Made by a program: the position numbers and the translations under genes | Notes under the pieces: generated by a model | The model's input: only the letters and a program-made list of their open reading frames with translations | Databases searched by the model: none | Told to the model about the DNA's origin: nothing | Part shown: piece after piece, positions 39,647-46,987 of the stretch | How the letters are laid out: each line of letters begins with the position of its first letter | Position numbering within the stretch: position 1 is the stretch's first letter | Origin: Streptomyces sp. UW30 | Lineage (GTDB): Bacteria > Actinomycetota > Actinomycetes > Streptomycetales > Streptomycetaceae | Assembly (NCBI RefSeq): GCF_008042075.1 | Contig: NZ_RDBN01000037.1 | Coordinates: forward strand, 357,113 to 404,099 | Reading direction: 5' to 3' | Length of the DNA stretch: 46,987 nucleotides

Positions 39647-41584
39647 TCACCGGATGGTGATCGTGATCGTCGACCCCTTGGGTGCCGTCTCCCCGCCGTC
39701 GACGGACTGCTTCTTGACCGTGTCGCCGAAGATCCCGAGCAGGCCGCGGTCCTCGTCGACCTCGAAGCCGGCGGCCTCCAGTGCGGCCGTGGCGTCGTCG
39801 ACGCTGTCGCCGACCACGTCCGGGACCTCGATCATCTCGGGGCCCTTGGACAGCGTCAGCGTCACCGTGTCGCCCTCGGCGGCCTGCTTGCCCTCCGTCG
39901 GCGACTGCTGCGCCACCTGGCCCGCGTCGAACTCGGAGTTGACCCGCGCGGCGGCGACCTTCACCTTCAGGCCGGCCTCCTCCAGCTCGGCCCTGGCGTC
40001 GGCCGGGTCCTCGCCGGTGACGTCGGGGACGTCCACCGGGCTGCCCTTGCTGACGGACAGCTTGATCGCGGAGCCGGAGCGGACCTCGGTGCCGGTCCCG
40101 GGTTCCGTGGAGAGCACGGAGCCCCTCGTGACGTCGTCGTTGAACTCCCGGGTCACCATGCCCGGTTGGAGGCCGCTCTCCTTCAGCTCGGTCCTCGCCT
40201 TGGCCAGCGGGTAGCCCTCGACGTCGGGCACCTTCACCGTCTCCGGGCCCGCGGAGATGACCAGCTTCACGGAGTCGTTGTGCCGTATGCGGGCGCCCGT
40301 GTCCGGGTCCGTGCTGATGACGGTGCCGCGCTTGACGGTGTCGCTGTAGGCGCGCTCCACCTTGCCGACCTCGAGCCCGGCTTCCTCCAGCCGGTCCCGG
40401 GCCTGCGCCTCGGTCTTGGACAGCAGCGGCGGGACCTGGGTGAACTGGCCGGAGTTGATGTACCAGATGCCGACGCCGAGGCCGAGGGCCAGCAGGACGG
40501 CGGCGACGATCACCATCGGGCCGCGCGGCGCGCGCCGGGTGTGCGAGCGGTGCCCGGGCGGCGGAGGCGGCGGGGTCTCCAGCCGGCTGGTCCGGTTGAA
40601 GACGGCCTCCGGCTCGTCCCCGTTCACCGGCAGCGGCCGCTGGATATTCAGCGCGCGCGGGATCACGCTCGTACGGTCGTCGGTGTTGCTGTGCTCCGCC
40701 GAGAGCGCCTGCGGAGGCACCGCGTCCAGCTGGTCCGCGCTCAGCGCGGCGCGCGTCTCGCGGGCCTGCGCGAGCAGCGCCACGGCGTCGTGCGGGCGGA
40801 TCTGCGGGGAGCGCGCGGTGGCCGCCGCGACCAGCTCGTCGAGCTCGTACGCCAGCCCCGGCACGATCGCCGAGGGCGGCGGGACGTCCTCGTGCAGGTG
40901 CTTGTAGAGCACCACGGCGGGGGAGTCCCCGTCGTGCGGCTTCTCGCCGGTGAGCATCTCGTAGAGGACGACACCGCACGCGTACACGTCGACGCGGGCG
41001 TCGGCGGTGCCGGGCTGCTCTATCTGCTCGGGGGCGAGATAGGAGACGGTGCCGAGCACGGCGCCGGTGGTGCTGGTCACGGTGTCCACGGACCGCACGA
41101 GCCCGAAGTCGGCGACCTTGACCCGGCCGTCGTCCCCTATCAACACGTTCTCGGGCTTCATGTCCCGGTGCACGAACCCGGCGCGGTGCGCGGCGCCGAG
41201 CGCGGCGAGCACCGGCTCCAGGATGTCCAGGGCGGCCCGGGGCTGGAGCGCCCCGCGCTCGCGCAGCACGTCGCGCAGGGTGCAGCCGGCGACGTACTCC
41301 ATGGCCAGATAGACGTACGACCCGTCGGTGCCCTGGTCGAAGACCTGCACCACGTTCGGGTGGGCCAGACGGGCGACGGACTTCGCCTCCCGGATGAACC
41401 GGTCGACGAACGACCCGTCCACCGCCAGCGCGGGGTGCATCACCTTGAGCGCGAGCACGCGGTCCAGGCGGGTGTCCAGGGCCCGGTAGACCGTGGCCAT
41501 CCCGCCGACGGCGATCCGCGCGTCCACGCGATACCGGCCGTCGAGCACCTGCCCGACCAGAGGGTCCTGAAGGGTCGTATCCAC
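39647..41584 (-). CDS. Ser/Thr protein kinase with four PASTA domains (PknB/StkP type)
   Basis: 645 aa. Kinase domain 1-280: GGMATVYRALDTRLDRVLALK (P-loop end and Lys), catalytic HRDMKPENVLI, DFGLVRSVDTVTSTTG activation loop, SYLAPEQ. A Pro-rich juxtamembrane stretch (TPPPPPPGHR), one helix (MVIVAAVLLALGLGVGIWYI), then four PASTA repeats (VPPLLSKTEAQAR, VPDVEGYPLAKAR, VPDVTGEDPADAR, VPDVVGDSVDDAT) that bind muropeptides. It senses wall state. GTG 41584 (VDTTLQDPLVGQVLDGRY) is chosen; in-frame sequence further upstream is not kinase-like. Confidence 0.95.
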   Translation of the reverse strand: MDTTLQDPLVGQVLDGRYRVDARIAVGGMATVYRALDTRLDRVLALKVMHPALAVDGSFVDRFIREAKSVARLAHPNVVQVFDQGTDGSYVYLAMEYVAGCTLRDVLRERGALQPRAALDILEPVLAALGAAHRAGFVHRDMKPENVLIGDDGRVKVADFGLVRSVDTVTSTTGAVLGTVSYLAPEQIEQPGTADARVDVYACGVVLYEMLTGEKPHDGDSPAVVLYKHLHEDVPPPSAIVPGLAYELDELVAAATARSPQIRPHDAVALLAQARETRAALSADQLDAVPPQALSAEHSNTDDRTSVIPRALNIQRPLPVNGDEPEAVFNRTSRLETPPPPPPGHRSHTRRAPRGPMVIVAAVLLALGLGVGIWYINSGQFTQVPPLLSKTEAQARDRLEEAGLEVGKVERAYSDTVKRGTVISTDPDTGARIRHNDSVKLVISAGPETVKVPDVEGYPLAKARTELKESGLQPGMVTREFNDDVTRGSVLSTEPGTGTEVRSGSAIKLSVSKGSPVDVPDVTGEDPADARAELEEAGLKVKVAAARVNSEFDAGQVAQQSPTEGKQAAEGDTVTLTLSKGPEMIEVPDVVGDSVDDATAALEAAGFEVDEDRGLLGIFGDTVKKQSVDGGETAPKGSTITITIR

Positions 41585-41702
41585 GCAGGCGAGTGTACGA
41601 GCCGACACCGACAGCCCCGCCCGTTCGGGCGTGATCGGAGCGGGACTGGAGCCGACCTGTGACGGACGCCTCACTGGCCGAATGCCTTCGTCGAACATGC
41701 GT

Positions 41703-42500
<798 letters not shown>

Positions 42501-42713
42501 TCAGCCTCCTTGGACGGCGGTGAGGACCTCGACGCGGTCTCCCTCGGAGAGGGGCGTCGACGGCCACTGCGTGCGCGGGACGACGGTTTCGTTGAGGGCG
42601 GCGGCCACTCCGGAGGGCGCCGCGGTGACGGACCGGACGAGCGTGTCGAGAGCCGTGCCGGGCTCGATGCGCCGACGCTCGCCGTTGACCGAGATGGTGA
42701 CCTGGACGCTCAT
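42501..42713 (-). CDS. thiS: Sulfur carrier protein ThiS
   Basis: 70-aa ubiquitin-like carrier ending in LTAVQGG, the Gly-Gly tail that becomes thiocarboxylate. Starts MSVQVTISVNGERR and has RTQWPSTPLSEGDRVEVL, typical of the family. Start ATG 42713 overlaps the thiO stop by 4 bp; thiG follows directly. No thiF is adjacent, so adenylation must come from elsewhere (e.g. a MoeB/ThiF homolog). Confidence 0.95.
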   Translation of the reverse strand: MSVQVTISVNGERRRIEPGTALDTLVRSVTAAPSGVAAALNETVVPRTQWPSTPLSEGDRVEVLTAVQGG

Positions 42714-43876
42714 GCGGGCTGCTCCGTGAGTGCGGCGGGAGTGAAGCGCCTGGGCGTGAACGCGCGTGCCTCGTCGGGAAGTTCACCGGTGGCCAGGACG
42801 TGCGCCATGGCGTCCCCGGTGACCGGCGTGAGCAGCACGCCGTTGCGGTAGTGCCCCGTGGCCAGCGACAGCCCCGCCAGCTCGGTGGGGCCGAGCAGCG
42901 GCGCGTTGTCGGGGGAGCCGGGGCGCAGACCGGCCCGGGTCTCCGTGAGCGGCAGTTCGGTGATGCCCGGCACCAACTCGTGGGCGTCGCGCAGCAGCTC
43001 GTACACACCGCCCGCGGTCACCGTCGTGTCCCAGCCCAGCTCCTCGCTCGTCGCCCCGACGACCAGCTCCCCGCTCTCGCGCGGCACGAGATACACCTGG
43101 CTGCCGCGCACCACGGCCCGCACGGTCCGGCTCAGGAACGGCGCGTACCTCTTCGGCACGGTCAGCCGCAGCACCTGCCCCTTCACGGGGCGCACGGGCG
43201 GCAGCACGTCGTCGGGAAGGCCCGCCAGCCGCCCGCTGAGGCTGCCGGCCGCGAGGACCACCTGGTCCGCGGCCAGCTCGGTGCCGTCCGTCGTGGTGAC
43301 ACCGGCGGCCCGGTCCCGTACGACGTCGACGCGCTCGGCCCAGCCGCGGTGGAAGACCACGCCCGCCCGCTCGCACGCGACCACCAGGGCCCCGGCCAGC
43401 CGACGCGGGTCGATCTGGTGGTCGCCGTCCACCCGCAGCCCGCCGCGCACCCCCGGCGCGAGCATGGGCTCCAGACGCCGGCACTCCCGCCCCGACAGCC
43501 ACTCGGAGTCCAGCCCCGACTGGCGCTGCAGGGCGTGCAGTTCGCGCAGATGGGCGCGGTCGTCGGCGTCCATGGCGACGGCGAGGGTGCCGCACCGGCG
43601 GTAGCCGAGGTCATGGCCGGTCAGTTCGGTGAGCTCGGCCGCGAAGGCCGGGTAGCGGCGGGCCGAGGCGAGGTTCAGACCCAGCAGGGTCTGCTCGCCG
43701 TAGTGCAGTTCCGTGACGGCGGCCAGCATTCCGGCGGCCACCTGGGCGGCGCCACCGCCCGGCTCGGGATCCACGACGGCCGTCGTGAACCCGCGCTGCG
43801 CGGCCCGCCACGCCGTGACCAGGCCGATGATTCCGCCCCCGATGACGAGGACGTCTGACGTTCGCGTACGCGACAT
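42710..43876 (-). CDS. thiO: Glycine oxidase ThiO
   Basis: 388-aa FAD-dependent enzyme oxidising glycine to dehydroglycine for the thiazole. FAD loop VLVIGGGIIGLVTAWRAAQR, substrate and FAD regions GGAAQVAAGMLAAVTELHYG, VDGDHQIDPRRLAGALV, and C-terminal RAGLRPGSPDNAPLLGP and GHYRNGVLLTPVTG. First gene of thiO-thiS-thiG; ATG 43876 comes 13 nt after the TPP riboswitch region, so translation or termination would be controlled by TPP. Confidence 0.95.
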   Translation of the reverse strand: MSRTRTSDVLVIGGGIIGLVTAWRAAQRGFTTAVVDPEPGGGAAQVAAGMLAAVTELHYGEQTLLGLNLASARRYPAFAAELTELTGHDLGYRRCGTLAVAMDADDRAHLRELHALQRQSGLDSEWLSGRECRRLEPMLAPGVRGGLRVDGDHQIDPRRLAGALVVACERAGVVFHRGWAERVDVVRDRAAGVTTTDGTELAADQVVLAAGSLSGRLAGLPDDVLPPVRPVKGQVLRLTVPKRYAPFLSRTVRAVVRGSQVYLVPRESGELVVGATSEELGWDTTVTAGGVYELLRDAHELVPGITELPLTETRAGLRPGSPDNAPLLGPTELAGLSLATGHYRNGVLLTPVTGDAMAHVLATGELPDEARAFTPRRFTPAALTEQPA

Positions 43877-43888
43877 GGGCGTCCAGCC

Positions 43889-43982
43889 CCTCCCTTCGCC
43901 GGCATGACCCGGATCAGGTTCGTACGGTCGGAGGCCGCCAGCCTCCCTCTCAGCCCGGTGCGTCCGGGCTCCCGCGAGTGCT
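43889..43982 (-). promoter_or_regulatory. TPP (thi-box) riboswitch
   Basis: On the minus strand: GCGGGAGCCCGGACGCACCG, GGGCTGAGAGGGAGGCT, CGAACCTGATCCGGGTCATG, CCGGCGAAGGGAGG. These are the conserved thi-box blocks, including CTGAGA and ACCTGATCCGGGT with GCCGGCGAAGGGA. It ends 13 nt before thiO; AAGGGAGG at its 3' end may double as ribosome site, giving translational control. Confidence 0.97.
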
Positions 43983-44037
43983 CTACGTTGGCCACCCTAG
44001 CCCGCCGCCATAAGTCTCAGTAAGGGAGCCTCACCCC

Positions 44038-44388
44038 ATGGCCCGCTCGCTCGACGGTCTCGTCCTGGCCCCCGTCGCCGACCAAGCCCCAGGTCAGGTG
44101 GGTACCCGCACCCGGTTCACGTACCACGAGAAGGACGGCGAGATCTGGGCCGAGTACGCGGGCGGAGACGTCGTGCGCGGGCATCTCGTGGGCACCCGGG
44201 ACGGTGACCGGCTGGACTTCCGGTACGTGCAGCTGAAGCGGGACGGGACGACGTCCTCGGGCCACTGCGTGTCGAGCGTGGTCGAGCTCGCCGACGGACG
44301 CGTGCGGCTGGAGGAGACCTGGGAGTGGGAGTCGCAGACGGGCAGCGGCATCAGTGTTGTGGAGCAGGTCACTGAGCACGACTCCTGA
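44038..44388 (+). CDS. Conserved hypothetical protein, predicted beta-barrel
   Basis: 116 aa, unknown function. Alternating polar/hydrophobic strands (FTYHEKDGEIWAEYAGGDVV, LDFRYVQLKRDGTT, VVELADGRVRLEETWEWES) suggest a small lipocalin-like or FABP-like beta-barrel; no catalytic motif. Some databases give such proteins doubtful names. AAGGGAG 11 nt before ATG 44038. The stop codon lies within the palindrome that precedes the next gene, so the two are not likely coupled. Confidence 0.78.
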   Translation: MARSLDGLVLAPVADQAPGQVGTRTRFTYHEKDGEIWAEYAGGDVVRGHLVGTRDGDRLDFRYVQLKRDGTTSSGHCVSSVVELADGRVRLEETWEWESQTGSGISVVEQVTEHDS

Positions 44389-44414
44389 CTGACGAATTGT
44401 CAGTTGTCTATGGT
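44388..44414. promoter_or_regulatory. Palindrome overlapping the FAD-reductase promoter
   Basis: ACTGAC-GAATT-GTCAGT (44388-44404) is a perfect 6-bp dyad with a 5-nt centre, directly before TATGGT (44409-44414), whose position gives transcription starting at the GTG 44421. It therefore lies between and over the probable -35 and -10, a typical repressor site. Confidence 0.6.
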
Positions 44415-44420
44415 GATCAG

Positions 44421-45638
44421 GTGAGCGAGCAGACGACGCAGTCGCAGCGGTCAGTGGTCGTCGCCGGCGCCGGCATGGCCGGCGTACAGACGGCGGTCGC
44501 CCTTCGGGAACAGGGTTTCACCGGCACCGTCACCCTGATCGGCGCCGAGCCCCACCAGCCGTACGACCGGCCGCCCCTGTCCAAGGCCGTCCTGCTCGGC
44601 AAGGCCGAGGGCTCCGCCTTCGACGTCGACTTCGAGTCGCTCGGCATCGACCTGCGGCTGGGCCGCGAGGTGCTGGGCGTACGCGTCGCCGACCGCGAAC
44701 TGGACACCGAGACCGGGCCCGTCCCGTACGACGTCCTCGTGCTCGCCACCGGCGCCGAACCGATCCGGCTGCCGGGCGCCGAGGGCGTTCCCGGCGTGCA
44801 TCTGCTGCGCACCCTGGACGACGCCGAGCGGCTGCGGCCGGTGCTCGCCCGCCAGCACGACATCGTCGTCGTCGGGGCCGGCTGGATCGGCGCCGAGTTC
44901 GCCACGGCCGCGCGCGAGGCGGGCTGCGCGGTGACGGTCGTGGAGGCCGCCGACCGCCCGCTCGCGGGGGCGCTGCCGGCGGAGGTGACCGCGCCGATGA
45001 CCGCCTGGTACGAGGACAGCGGGACGGCGCTGCGCACGCATGCGCGCGTGGAGCGCGTCGAACCCGGTGAGGTGATCCTCGACGACGGCACGCGGCTGCG
45101 CGCGGGCGCCGTCGTGGTCGGCATCGGGGCCCGGCCCGCCACGGCCTGGCTGGCCGGCTCGGGCGTCGAGCTCGGCGCGTACGGCGACGTCGTGGCCGAC
45201 GACCGGCTGCGCACGTCGGTGCCCGACGTCTATGCGGTCGGCGACTGCGCCTCCTTCCCCTCGGGGCGCTACGGCGAGCGTCTGCTGGTCCACCACTGGG
45301 ACAACGCCCTGCAGGGCCCGCGCACGGTCGCCGCCAACATCCTCGGCCAGACCTCCGCGGTCTACGACCCCGTGCCGTACTTCTGGTCCGAGCAGTTCGG
45401 CCGCTTCGTCCAGTACGCCGGCCACCACGCGGCCGCCGACACGACCCTGTGGCGCGGCGACCCGTCCGGCCCGGCCTGGACGGTCTGCTGGCTGCGGGGC
45501 GACCGCCTCGTCGCCCTGTTGGCGGTGGGCCGGCCGAGGGACCTCGCGCAAGGGCGGCGGCTGATCGAGTCGGGCACGCCGATGAACGCGGAGCTGCTGA
45601 CGGACCCGGCGAGGCCGCTGAAGGCGGCGACTGCGTAG
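44421..45638 (+). CDS. FAD-dependent pyridine nucleotide-disulfide type reductase (ferredoxin reductase-like)
   Basis: 405 aa. FAD loop VVVAGAGMAGVQTAVAL, YDRPPLSKAVLLGK, NAD loop IVVVGAGWIGAEFATAA, and DVYAVGDCASFP with WSEQFGRFVQYAG. This is the layout of ferredoxin/putidaredoxin reductases (rubredoxin- or BphA4-type), passing electrons from NAD(P)H to a small carrier. No P450 or ferredoxin gene is adjacent, so the partner is unknown. GTG 44421 is preferred; no ribosome site is visible and TATGGT 6 nt upstream suggests a leaderless mRNA. Confidence 0.9.
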   Translation: MSEQTTQSQRSVVVAGAGMAGVQTAVALREQGFTGTVTLIGAEPHQPYDRPPLSKAVLLGKAEGSAFDVDFESLGIDLRLGREVLGVRVADRELDTETGPVPYDVLVLATGAEPIRLPGAEGVPGVHLLRTLDDAERLRPVLARQHDIVVVGAGWIGAEFATAAREAGCAVTVVEAADRPLAGALPAEVTAPMTAWYEDSGTALRTHARVERVEPGEVILDDGTRLRAGAVVVGIGARPATAWLAGSGVELGAYGDVVADDRLRTSVPDVYAVGDCASFPSGRYGERLLVHHWDNALQGPRTVAANILGQTSAVYDPVPYFWSEQFGRFVQYAGHHAAADTTLWRGDPSGPAWTVCWLRGDRLVALLAVGRPRDLAQGRRLIESGTPMNAELLTDPARPLKAATA

Positions 45639-45714
45639 CGCGTCGCGGTGACGCCCCTCCCAGGTGGACCGGCCTGACTTCCGACTGTCAGTGGCAGATG
45701 GCAGGCTTGCTTCC

Positions 45715-46086
45715 GTGACCGAGATTGACACAAAGATCGATGCTCTCGTCCCCGCCTGGCTCACCCTGCCCGACATCGCAGAGATGCTCGATGTCGAGGT
45801 GACCCGCGTCCGGCAGCTGGTCAAGGAGGGCCAGCTCATCGCCGTACGCCGTGGTGAGAACCGCGCACTGCACGTCCCTGCCGCCTTCATCGACGGGGCC
45901 GAGCAGAAGGTCGTCAAGGGCCTGACCGGGACCCTGACGCTCCTGCGGGACGACGGCTTCACGGACGAAGAGATGCTGGAGTGGCTCTTCACCCCCGACG
46001 AGAGCCTGCCCGGTACCCCCGCGCAGGCCCTCAGCGAGAACCGCGGCACGGAGGTGAAGCGCCGCGCCCAGGCGCTCGCCGTCTGA
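45715..46086 (+). CDS. Rv2175c-like DNA-binding protein
   Basis: 123 aa. N-terminal helix-turn-helix of MerR/excisionase shape (WLTLPDIAEMLDVEVTRVRQ, GQLIAVRRGENRALHVPAAF), then a helical C-terminal domain (LTGTLTLLRDDGFTDEEMLE). The M. tuberculosis homolog Rv2175c is a DNA-binding substrate of a PASTA-type kinase PknL; a PASTA kinase gene is only 4 kb away here, which fits. Leaderless start at GTG 45715 is possible (CAGGCT 7 nt upstream, no ribosome site). Confidence 0.85.
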   Translation: MTEIDTKIDALVPAWLTLPDIAEMLDVEVTRVRQLVKEGQLIAVRRGENRALHVPAAFIDGAEQKVVKGLTGTLTLLRDDGFTDEEMLEWLFTPDESLPGTPAQALSENRGTEVKRRAQALAV

Positions 46087-46478
46087 TCCGAAACAAGCGA
46101 ATCCGAAAACCGTCCGGCGTACGGGCCGGGGCTCCGGGCCACGGCCGCGGGTGACCGCGGTCGCGGCCGGGGGCCGGAATCCGTGGCCGGCGAGCCGGAA
46201 CCCGTGTCCGGGTGCAGCACCCGTGTCCGGGGCGGTATGACCTGTCCGCGTCCGTACCGATGTCCGGGCGGACGCCGACTGGCCATGCAGGCGCGCCCGG
46301 GTGTAGCACCATCAGCCCACGAGCGCGGCCCAGCCCCGAACCCACCCGATGCCGACCTCCGGCACCGGCTACCGTGCCCTGGGCCCCGGCCGCCGTGCCG
46401 TCGGCCCCGGCTACCGTGCCTCCGTCCGGCACCCGCCCGACCTCACCCGCCCGGCAACCCGATCACAGGGGGCACCGT
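46087..46478. other. Intergenic region before thiE, with 21-bp repeats
   Basis: 392 bp with no supported gene, very GC-rich. It has three copies of a 21-bp unit (GGCTACCGTGCCC... at 46367, 46388 and 46409) and two ACCCGTGTCCGGG blocks (46200, 46219). No thi-box is visible ahead of thiE. Open frames here run through the repeats and lack family resemblance. Confidence 0.6.
46367..46429. repeat. 21-bp tandem repeat, three imperfect copies
   Basis: Units start at 46367, 46388 and 46409 and share GGC(T/C)(A/G)CCGTGCC followed by a degenerate GGCCCC end; spacing is exactly 21 bp. The third unit diverges after 12 bases. Function unknown. Confidence 0.7.
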
Positions 46479-46917
46479 ATGTCCGACACCGTCACCGCGG
46501 GCAGCGTCCGCAGTCAGCTCGCCGACGCCCGGCTCTACCTCTGCACCGACGCCCGCAAGCCGCAGGGCGATCTCGTGGAGTTCCTGGACGCCGCCCTGGC
46601 CGGTGGCGTCGACATCGTTCAGCTGCGGGACAAGGGCATGGAGGCGGCCGAGGAACTGGAGCACCTGAAGGTCTTCGCCGACGCCTGCGCCCGGCACGGC
46701 AAGCTCCTCGCCGTCAATGACCGGGCCGACGTGGCCCACGCCGCCGGCGCCGACGTCCTCCACCTCGGCCAGGGCGACCTCCCGGTGCCCGCCGCCCGCG
46801 CGATCCTCGGCGACGAGGTCCTGATCGGCCGCTCCACGCACGCCGACTCCGAGGCCGACGCGGCCGCCGTCGAGGAGGGCGTGGACTACTTCTGCACCGG
46901 CCCCTGCTGGCCCACCC
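46479..46917 (+). CDS. thiE: Thiamine-phosphate synthase (partial, window edge)
   Basis: First about 146 codons of ThiE, which joins thiazole phosphate and HMP-PP. TIM-barrel start [20 protein letters not shown], pyrophosphate site [30 protein letters not shown] and [16 protein letters not shown], then [15 protein letters not shown] 46479 is preceded by CAGGGGG. At 46918 a 70-bp tandem repeat of its own sequence shifts the frame, so beyond CWPT the encoded residues are not ThiE. It is separate from thiOSG and on the other strand. Confidence 0.93.
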
Positions 46918-46987
46918 TCCGAGGCCGACGCGGCCGCCGTCGAGGAGGGCGTGGACTACTTCTGCACCGGCCCCTGCTGGCCCACCC
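46848..46987. repeat. Exact 70-bp tandem duplication at the window end
   Basis: 46848-46917 is repeated without a mismatch at 46918-46987, ending at the last base. Seventy is not a multiple of 3, so thiE is frameshifted. Probably an assembly error at a contig end. Confidence 0.95.

Noticed and set aside
46031..46432. Minus-strand frame with seven-residue repeats upstream of thiE
   Set aside because: The peptide repeat follows from the 21-bp DNA repeat; no ribosome site and it overlaps the Rv2175c-like gene.

Overview
The window is chromosomal DNA from a Streptomyces or very close relative. It shows very high GC with strong GC3 bias, frequent GTG/TTG starts and actinobacterial gene families throughout. 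The gene order recalls the S. coelicolor SCO2151-SCO2104 stretch (ctaE-qcrCAB, trpD, NlpC/P60 pair, SCO2127-glkA, macRS, pfkA2, trpEG/aroH, bfr, thiOSG); that comparison is from memory. I see no tRNA, rRNA, CRISPR array, phage or insertion sequence. This is core chromosome rather than an accessory island.

Layout: 1-4.4 kb holds the end of cytochrome c oxidase subunit III and the cytochrome bc1 operon qcrCAB. qcrA is split by a 577-bp chimeric inverted insert. 4.4-7.2 kb has trpD and a SufS-like PLP enzyme behind a SAM-IV-type riboswitch. 7.2-9.2 kb (minus) has a glycerate kinase lacking its N-terminal half, fused at DNA level to a small secreted protein gene, then an Lrp-like sensor and a rhomboid protease. 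9.4-14.7 kb has a zinc-ribbon protein, a coiled-coil NYN protein, two NlpC/P60 cell-wall hydrolases and a HETTH lipoprotein. 14.7-19.1 kb has a PadR/MATE divergent pair, a GT87-like membrane enzyme and a PimB-like mannosyltransferase. 19.2-28.8 kb has fadD, a metallophosphoesterase, an SRPBCC protein, an ArsA-like ATPase, the SCO2127-like gene with glkA, an EEP-fold enzyme, an esterase and plsC. 28.8-36.5 kb has macSR, pfkA2, a D-lactate dehydrogenase, and trpEG with its Trp attenuator divergent from the class II DAHP synthase. 36.5-38.1 kb has an iron-storage pair (bfd with an iron box, bfr) and a sulfite-oxidase-fold protein. 38.1-41.6 kb has a His-rich DUF4396 membrane protein behind a CsoR-type operator, endonuclease IV and a PASTA kinase. 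41.7-47 kb has thiO-thiS-thiG with a TPP riboswitch, an FAD reductase, an Rv2175c-like DNA-binding protein and truncated thiE.

Many genes serve central metabolism: respiration, glucose phosphorylation and glycolysis (glkA, pfkA2), lactate, the branch into aromatic amino acids (aroH, trpEG, trpD) and thiamine. Several carry visible RNA control (SAM-IV, trp attenuator, TPP) or DNA operators.

The most interesting regulatory candidates are the CsoR-like operator in front of the His/Cys-rich DUF4396 gene, the SAM-IV riboswitch followed by a six-codon upstream ORF, and several unassigned perfect dyads. The qcrA insert, the truncated glycerate kinase and the 70-bp terminal repeat in thiE look more like draft-assembly chimeras than biology, and should be checked against reads first.
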